From assembly GCF_039534915.1 (NCBI RefSeq), contig NZ_BAAAWE010000001.1:3286001-3350000 (forward strand): a stretch of 64,000 nt of DNA, in the 5' to 3' direction. This DNA comes from Streptomyces roseofulvus. GTDB lineage: Bacteria; Actinomycetota; Actinomycetes; Streptomycetales; Streptomycetaceae. Position numbers and translations under genes: made by a program. Positions 59,847 through 64,000 of the stretch are shown in pieces. A model generated the notes under the pieces. It had not been told where the DNA came from and ran no database searches. It saw only the letters and a list, made by a program, of their open reading frames with translations. Within the stretch, counting starts at the first letter, position 1. The number at the start of each line of letters is the position of its first letter.

Positions 59847-61163
59847 ATGGCCTCCCATCGCCGTGACCTCGCCGTCCGAGCCGCCGTCGCCCAGGGGCTC
59901 CTCACCCCCGCCGCCCCCGTCGTCGCCCTCCTCGACACCGCCGGCATCCGCGCCTCCGCCGCCGCCCTGACCAGCGCCTTCGCCGCCGTCACCCGGGCCG
60001 GGGTGCTGCACGCCTTCGCCGTGAAGGCCGCCCCGCTCGTCCCCGTCCTGCGCCTCCTCGCCGACGCCGGACTCGGCGCCGAGGTGGCCAGCCCCGGCGA
60101 GCTGGCCCTCGCCCGCGCCGCCGGCCTGCCCCCGTCCCGTACCGTCCTCGACTCGCCCGCCAAGACCCCCGCCGAACTCCGCGAGGCCCTCGCCCTCGGG
60201 ATCGCCGTCAACGCCGACAACCTCCAGGAACTGGCCCGGATCGACGCCCTCGTCGCCTCCGCCCCCACCGCCTCGCCGCTCGGCCTGCGGGTCAACCCGC
60301 AGATCGGCGCCGGCGCCATCGGCTCCACCTCCACCGCCACCGCCACCTCCAAGTTCGGCATCGCGCTCCGCGACGAGGGCGCCCGCGAGGCCGTCGTCCA
60401 GGCCTACCTGGACCGCCCCTGGCTCACCCGGCTGCACACCCACACCGGCTCCCAGGGCATCCCGCTCACCCTGATGGCCGAAGGCGTCCGGGCCGCCCAC
60501 GACCTGGCCGAGGAGATCAACGCCAAGGCCGGCCGGCCGCAGATCGACACCCTCGACATCGGCGGCGGCCTCCCGGTCAACTTCTCCTCCGAGGAGGAGA
60601 CCCCCTCCTACGCCGACTACGCCCGGCTGCTCGCCGCCACCGTCCCCGGCCTGCTCGACGGGCGCTACCGCCTGGTCACCGAGTTCGGGCGCTCCCTGCT
60701 CGCCAAGCACGGCACGGTCCTCACCCGCGTCGAGTACACCAAGACCTCCGGCGGCCGCCCCATCGCCGTCACCCACGCCGGCGTCCAGCTCGCCACCCGG
60801 ACCGTGTACGCCCCCGAGGCCTGGCCGCTGCGGATCCTCGCGTACGACCCCGAGGGCCGCCCCCGCACCGACGAGGTCGCCGTCCAGGACATCGCCGGCC
60901 CCGCCTGCTTCTCCGGCGACCTGCTCGCCGCCGGCCGCGCCCTGCCGCTGCTCCACCCGGGCGACGTGGTCGCCGTCCCGGACACCGGCGCGTACGCCTT
61001 CGCCCACCACTACGCCTACAACAGCCTGCCCCGCCCCGCCGTGCACGGCTTCACCGTCGCCGACGACGGCACCGTCTCCTTCGCCCTCGTCCGCCCCGCG
61101 CAGACCCCCGAGGAGATCGTCGCCGAGGCCGGCGGCGCGTACGCCGACGCGCTCGTCCGGTAG
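59847..61163 (+). CDS. Diaminopimelate decarboxylase-like fold-III PLP enzyme
   Basis: This 438-aa protein is placed at ATG 59847. GTG 59811 and ATG 59838 are in frame but fit the promoter and leaderless start less well. Motifs are the PLP-lysine segment LHAFAVKAAPLVPVLRLL, GAEVASPGELALARAAG, the histidine segment LHTHTGSQGIPL, the phosphate loop DIGGGLPVNF and the C-terminal GACYASYN-like region PDTGAYAFAHHYAYNSLP. It is related to lysA-type decarboxylases, but specificity may differ. It stands alone, divergent from hutU, so it is probably not the housekeeping lysA, which lies in a biosynthetic cluster in Streptomyces. Confidence 0.82.
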   Translation: MASHRRDLAVRAAVAQGLLTPAAPVVALLDTAGIRASAAALTSAFAAVTRAGVLHAFAVKAAPLVPVLRLLADAGLGAEVASPGELALARAAGLPPSRTVLDSPAKTPAELREALALGIAVNADNLQELARIDALVASAPTASPLGLRVNPQIGAGAIGSTSTATATSKFGIALRDEGAREAVVQAYLDRPWLTRLHTHTGSQGIPLTLMAEGVRAAHDLAEEINAKAGRPQIDTLDIGGGLPVNFSSEEETPSYADYARLLAATVPGLLDGRYRLVTEFGRSLLAKHGTVLTRVEYTKTSGGRPIAVTHAGVQLATRTVYAPEAWPLRILAYDPEGRPRTDEVAVQDIAGPACFSGDLLAAGRALPLLHPGDVVAVPDTGAYAFAHHYAYNSLPRPAVHGFTVADDGTVSFALVRPAQTPEEIVAEAGGAYADALVR

Positions 61164-61195
61164 CGCCGCGCGTACCCCGCGGCTTCGATGGAGCC

Positions 61196-61663
61196 ATGAC
61201 CACCACCACAACCGTCGTCGTGGAGCGCCGGGTCGCCGCCTCGCCCGGCCGCGTCTGGGAGTCGATCACCGACCTGCCGGACATGCCCCGGGTGCTGTCC
61301 GGCGTCCAGAGCGTCGAGGTGCTCACCGAGGGCGGCTTCGGCGTGGGCACCCGCTGGCGGGAGACCCGGCGGATGCTCGGCAAGGAAGCCACCGAGGAGA
61401 TGACCGTGACCGAGTGCGAGCCGCCCGACCGGTACGTGACGGTCGCCGACTCGCACGGCATGCACTACGTCTCCGAGCTCTCCCTGCGCCCCGACGGGCC
61501 GGACGCCAGCGTGCTGCGGATGTCCTTCTCCGCCCGCCCCGCGGGCGGACGCGCGCCCGGCCTCGTCGCCCGTCTCCTCGCCCGCTTCGGCGCGAAGGCC
61601 GTCTCCAGGGCGCTCGCGAAGGACCTGGACGACATCGCGCGGGCGGTCGAGTCCCGCTACTGA
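61196..61663 (+). CDS. SRPBCC (polyketide cyclase/START-like) family protein
   Basis: This 155-aa protein starts at ATG 61196. The helix-grip fold is suggested by VVVERRVAASPGRVWESITD, WRETRRMLGKEATEEMTVTE, and the C-terminal helix LLARFGAKAVSRALAKDLDD. Such proteins bind hydrophobic ligands or act as cyclases or stress proteins. The ligand is unknown. It is 32 nt after the decarboxylase-like gene, so the two may share a transcript. Confidence 0.82.
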   Translation: MTTTTTVVVERRVAASPGRVWESITDLPDMPRVLSGVQSVEVLTEGGFGVGTRWRETRRMLGKEATEEMTVTECEPPDRYVTVADSHGMHYVSELSLRPDGPDASVLRMSFSARPAGGRAPGLVARLLARFGAKAVSRALAKDLDDIARAVESRY

Positions 61664-61786
61664 GCCGCCGGCCCCGCAAGCCCGCCCCGTCCGGCGGTCC
61701 ACCCTCCAGCTTGGCCCAATTCCGGCCTCCTTCGGGCATGTTCCGATGGAAAATGCCAGAACCACTCCCCGGCACGGCGCCGTTCA

Positions 61787-61802
61787 GTAACGTCACCGTC
61801 AC
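61787..61802. promoter_or_regulatory. Direct repeat GTAAC-N6-GTCAC upstream of the roadblock operon
   Basis: GTAAC (61787-61791) and GTCAC (61798-61802) are separated by GTCACC, so CGTCAC also repeats directly. The spacing matches MtrA/GlnR-type sites and the pair at 31048-31063. It lies about 40 nt before the GTG start of the first operon gene. Confidence 0.4.
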
Positions 61803-61840
61803 TGCCGTTGCTCGCACGCCGTATCGGGAGGGGAACCCGC

Positions 61841-62248
61841 GTGCCCGGAATCGACGAGTGCCTCATGGAGGCCATGACCCTGCCGGGTGCTCGCGGTGCC
61901 TCCCTGGTCGACTGGAACAGCGGCCTCGCACTCGGGACCGCGGGCGAGTCACCGGTCGGCGACCACGAGACGACCGCCGCCGAGACCGCGGAACTCGCCC
62001 GCGCCGCTGCCGAATTCGACTCCTTCACCACCTCCGGCGACGACCCCGGGGGTGCCGCCGCCGACGGCACCCCGCCCGTCGAGGACCTCATCGTCACCAC
62101 CCGCGCCGGCTACCACGTCCTCCGCTTCGTCCGGACCTCCTTCGACTCCAGCGTCTTCCTCCACCTCTGGCTCGACCGCGACACCGGCAACCTCGCCCTC
62201 GCCCGCATCCGCCTCGGCGACCTCGCCGAGAGACTGGTCCTCGGATGA
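61841..62248 (+). CDS. Roadblock/LC7-like protein A
   Basis: This 135-aa protein starts at GTG 61841 after GGGAGGGG. It resembles the 123-aa protein encoded at 63477 (GARGASLVDWNSGLALGT versus GAIGAALVDYTSGMALGT, and a C-terminal HLWLDRDTGNLALARI pattern), with an insertion of acidic/Gly residues in the middle (GDDPGGAAADGTPP). Roadblock domains form dimers and usually serve as activators or platforms for small MglA-type GTPases. Here no such GTPase is adjacent. It overlaps the next gene by ATGA. Confidence 0.8.
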   Translation: MPGIDECLMEAMTLPGARGASLVDWNSGLALGTAGESPVGDHETTAAETAELARAAAEFDSFTTSGDDPGGAAADGTPPVEDLIVTTRAGYHVLRFVRTSFDSSVFLHLWLDRDTGNLALARIRLGDLAERLVLG

Positions 62249-63012
62249 GCGTCTCCCCGATGCTCGTCCGGCTCGCCGCCGAGCGGGCCACCGGCGCCCT
62301 GCTGCGCGACCACGGCACCCTCTACCTCGTCGACGGCCGCGTCGTGCACGCCGAGAGCCCCGCCGCCCCCGGCATGGACGTCCTGCTCACCACCGCGGGA
62401 CGGCTCCCCCGGGAAGGCTGGGACGAGGCCGTCGACCGGGCCGGCGCCCACCGCGCCGTCGGCCGCTTCCTCGTCGACAGCGGCCGGCTGCGCGACGGCG
62501 AACTGGAGATATGCCACCTCGGCGCCGTCTTCGACGCCGCCTTCTTCGCCCTCTCCCCCACCAGCGGCCCCACCCGCTTCCGGTACGGCGTCGGCCACTG
62601 GTTCGGCACCGTCCGCCCGGTCTCCGCCGAGGCCGTCGAGCGCGAGACCCTCCGCCGCCGCGAACTCCTCGACGCCGTCTGGCCGTACGCCTCCGTCGAC
62701 ACCGCCCCCGTCGTACCGCGCCCGGCCGCCCCCGGCCAGGGCGTCGGCGCCCGCCGCCGCGCCCTGCTCGCCGCCGCCGACGGGGTCCGCACCCCCGCCG
62801 AGCTGGCCCGGCTCCTCGGCCGCCCCGCGTTCCACACCCTCCTCGACGTCCGCCGGCTCGCCGCCGCCGGACTCGTCGAGACGCCGCTCGACGCGCCCCC
62901 CGACGCCACCCCCGCACCGCCCGCCCGGGAGTGGTCACCGGTCCCCCCGGTGTCCGACCCCGACATCGCCCTGCTGCGCCGGCTCCGTGACGCCCTGGAG
63001 GCACACCTGTGA
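62245..63012 (+). CDS. DUF4388/PATAN-domain protein with C-terminal winged-helix-like region
   Basis: This 255-aa protein starts at ATG 62245. The N-terminal ~150 residues have the PATAN pattern: ATGALLRDHGTLYLVDGRVV with the hallmark Gly-x-Leu strand turn, then VLLTTAGRLPREGWDEAVDR, and GRFLVDSGRLRDGELEICHL. The C-terminal part (about 165-225, RRRALLAAADGVRTPAELARLL followed by VRRLAAAGLVETP) looks like a helix-turn-helix/wing. PATAN proteins bridge signalling modules in bacteria. It sits among three roadblock-like genes, so a signalling complex is likely. Direct DNA binding is possible but unproven. Confidence 0.8.
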   Translation: MSVSPMLVRLAAERATGALLRDHGTLYLVDGRVVHAESPAAPGMDVLLTTAGRLPREGWDEAVDRAGAHRAVGRFLVDSGRLRDGELEICHLGAVFDAAFFALSPTSGPTRFRYGVGHWFGTVRPVSAEAVERETLRRRELLDAVWPYASVDTAPVVPRPAAPGQGVGARRRALLAAADGVRTPAELARLLGRPAFHTLLDVRRLAAAGLVETPLDAPPDATPAPPAREWSPVPPVSDPDIALLRRLRDALEAHL

Positions 63013-63053
63013 TGAGGCGTGCTCTGCGCCTGCGCGCCGAGAGGAGACAGTTG

Positions 63054-63434
63054 ATGACAGCCGAAGCCGAGGTGCTCGGCGAGCTCAGACGCCTGCGCGC
63101 CCGGCTGCCGCAGCTCACCGGGGCGCTCGCCGCGAGCGCCGACGGACTCGTCCTCGCCCACGACACCGTGGACGGCGCCGCCGAGAGCGTCGCCGCGCTG
63201 ACGGCCGCCGCGCTGGGCGTCGGCCGGCGGCTGACCGAGTCCACCGGCCAGGGCGGCTTCCGCGAACTGCTCGTGCGCGGCGAGGACGGCTACGTCGCCA
63301 CCTACGCGGCGGGCGGCTCCGCCGTCCTCACCCTGCTCGCCGAGCCCCGCATCAACGTGGGCCGGCTCCACCTGGAGGCCCGCCGCTCCAGCACCCGCAT
63401 CGGCGAACTCGTCGACGGCGCCCTGAACCTCTGA
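63054..63434 (+). CDS. Roadblock/LC7 domain protein B
   Basis: ATG 63054 is chosen for GAGGAGA at proper spacing. GTG 63009 (overlapping the previous stop) and ATG 63012 are alternatives that add a basic extension (MRRALRLRAERR). The 126-aa protein shows the classic fold seen in conservon CvnB proteins: LPQLTGALAASADGLVLAHD, VAALTAAALGVGRRLTEST, FRELLVRGEDGYVATYAAG and AVLTLLAEPRINVGRLHLEA. It probably forms homo- or heterodimers with the neighbouring roadblock-like proteins. Confidence 0.88.
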   Translation: MTAEAEVLGELRRLRARLPQLTGALAASADGLVLAHDTVDGAAESVAALTAAALGVGRRLTESTGQGGFRELLVRGEDGYVATYAAGGSAVLTLLAEPRINVGRLHLEARRSSTRIGELVDGALNL

Positions 63435-63476
63435 CCCACCCCTCACCCGTCCCGTACGAAGAAGAGAGAGCACACC

Positions 63477-63848
63477 ATGGCGAACACCGAAGCCTCCCTC
63501 AAGGAAGCGGCCGCGATCGAGGGCGCGATCGGCGCCGCCCTCGTCGACTACACCAGCGGCATGGCGCTCGGCACCATCGGCGGCGGCAAGGAACTCGACC
63601 TCACCGTCGCCGCCGCGGGCAACACCGACGTCGTCCGAGCCAAGGTCCGGACGATGGAGATGCTGGGCCTGAACGAGGAGATCGAGGACATCCTCATCAC
63701 CCTCGGCACCCAGTACCACCTCATCCGGCTGCTGAAGGCCCGCGGCACCGGCGGCCTGTTCCTGTACCTGGCCCTCTCGAAGGACCGGGCCAACCTGGCG
63801 ATGGCCCGCCACCAGCTGAAGAAGATCGAGGCCGAGCTGGAGGTGTGA
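63477..63848 (+). CDS. Roadblock/LC7-like protein C
   Basis: This 123-aa protein starts at ATG 63477 after GAAGAAGAGAGAG. It is a shorter relative of protein A: IEGAIGAALVDYTSGMALGT, DLTVAAAGNTDVVRAKVR, IEDILITLGTQYHLIRLL and LFLYLALSKDRANLAMAR. It lacks the acidic insertion of A. The paired similarity of A and C around B and the PATAN protein suggests an assembled signalling platform, with duplication within the operon. Confidence 0.85.
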   Translation: MANTEASLKEAAAIEGAIGAALVDYTSGMALGTIGGGKELDLTVAAAGNTDVVRAKVRTMEMLGLNEEIEDILITLGTQYHLIRLLKARGTGGLFLYLALSKDRANLAMARHQLKKIEAELEV

Positions 63849-63879
63849 CCCGCCCCGGCCGCGCCACGGAGCCCGCCGC

Positions 63880-64000
63880 TCACTCCACGAAGAGGCCCCG
63901 CTCCGCCGCCTTCGCGTCGAACTGCTCCAGCCGCGCCTGCGCGTCGGGCAGTTCGTCCGCCATGGCCTCCAGCAGGACCCGGCCGAGGAGCATCGGCGCG
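63880..64000 (-). CDS. 3' end of an unidentified minus-strand gene (partial)
   Basis: Only the last ~39 codons are visible, ending at TGA (63882-63880): APMLLGRVLLEAMAD, then helical ELPDAQARLEQFDAKAAERG and the end LFVE. The segment looks like C-terminal helices. The family cannot be decided from this stretch. It converges with the roadblock operon 31 nt away. Confidence 0.55.
   Translation of the reverse strand, partial: APMLLGRVLLEAMADELPDAQARLEQFDAKAAERGLFVE

Noticed and set aside
61414..63012. Long plus-strand frame that would fuse upstream sequence to the DUF4388 gene
   Set aside because: Sequence before 62245 in that frame is Arg/Pro-rich shadow of the SRPBCC and roadblock genes. ATG 62245 overlaps the previous stop in a normal ATGA junction.
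1..64000. tRNA/rRNA genes, insertion sequences, prophage, attachment sites
   Set aside because: I looked for tRNA-like arms ending in CCA or its genomic equivalent, transposase motifs and integrase motifs and saw none. A covariance-model scan would be the decisive test.

Overview
The window is a very GC-rich chromosomal segment from a Streptomyces (or a close relative). The evidence is codon usage with G/C at nearly every third position, frequent GTG/TTG starts, GTGA/ATGA gene overlaps, and hallmark genes: whiB, the F420 genes cofD and fbiB, LytR-CpsA-Psr (LCP) proteins and a SigB-type sigma factor with its regulators. From memory, the backbone order (whiB, F420 genes, mannose-1-P guanylyltransferase, LCP cluster, acyl-CoA dehydrogenase, UDP-glucose dehydrogenase, dipeptidases, purE/purK, GtrA, two-component system, peptide transporter, sigma factor, hut genes) resembles the whiB-to-hut region of S. 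coelicolor. No alignment was run.

Layout. 1-5.1 kb (minus): a partial DUF5719 protein and a large membrane GT2 glycosyltransferase with a Gln/Tyr-rich repetitive tail. 5.4-5.7 kb: whiB. 6.1-9.7 kb (plus): a 30-codon leader ending in a poly-cysteine run, a cysteine-dioxygenase-like gene, cofD, fbiB and a small Cys/His protein. 9.7-13.3 kb (minus): DNA glycosylase, mannose-1-P guanylyltransferase and a secreted peptidoglycan amidase. 13.5-24.2 kb (mostly plus): a TIGR03089 protein and five LCP ligases, with a GT2 and a thioesterase on the other strand. 24.3-31.6 kb: acyl-CoA dehydrogenase, UDP-glucose dehydrogenase, an active dipeptidase next to a paralogue that has lost its metal ligands, purE/purK and a GtrA flippase. 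31.7-35.7 kb: an OmpR-type two-component system and a POT peptide transporter. 35.8-40.2 kb (minus): a small secreted protein and a tightly overlapped four-gene surface operon with LAxTG and LPxTG sorting signals. 40.3-42.3 kb: anti-sigma kinase, STAS antagonist and sigma factor. 42.4-52.6 kb: a polysaccharide cluster (DegT-type enzyme, flippase, GH26 hydrolase, two membrane proteins, deacetylase, GT2, CelD-like acyltransferase). 52.7-54.1 kb: a small kinase-fold protein and a lipoprotein. 54.2-59.6 kb (minus): the hutU-M20 hydrolase-hutF-hutI operon. 59.8-63.8 kb (plus): an orphan PLP decarboxylase-like gene, a SRPBCC protein and a four-gene roadblock/DUF4388 operon. The last 120 bases hold the 3' end of another minus-strand gene.

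Together the genes emphasise the cell envelope: nucleotide-sugar supply (GDP-mannose, UDP-glucuronate), glycosyl transfer, export, LCP attachment to peptidoglycan, wall trimming and sortase-anchored proteins. A developmental regulator (whiB) and several regulatory modules lie among them.

The strongest unusual signals are the poly-Cys leader, the metal-ligand-less dipeptidase paralogue, the sortase-substrate operon, the roadblock/DUF4388 operon without its usual GTPase partner, and the shared GYDQGQ tails on two envelope proteins. I saw no tRNA, rRNA, CRISPR array, insertion sequence or prophage.
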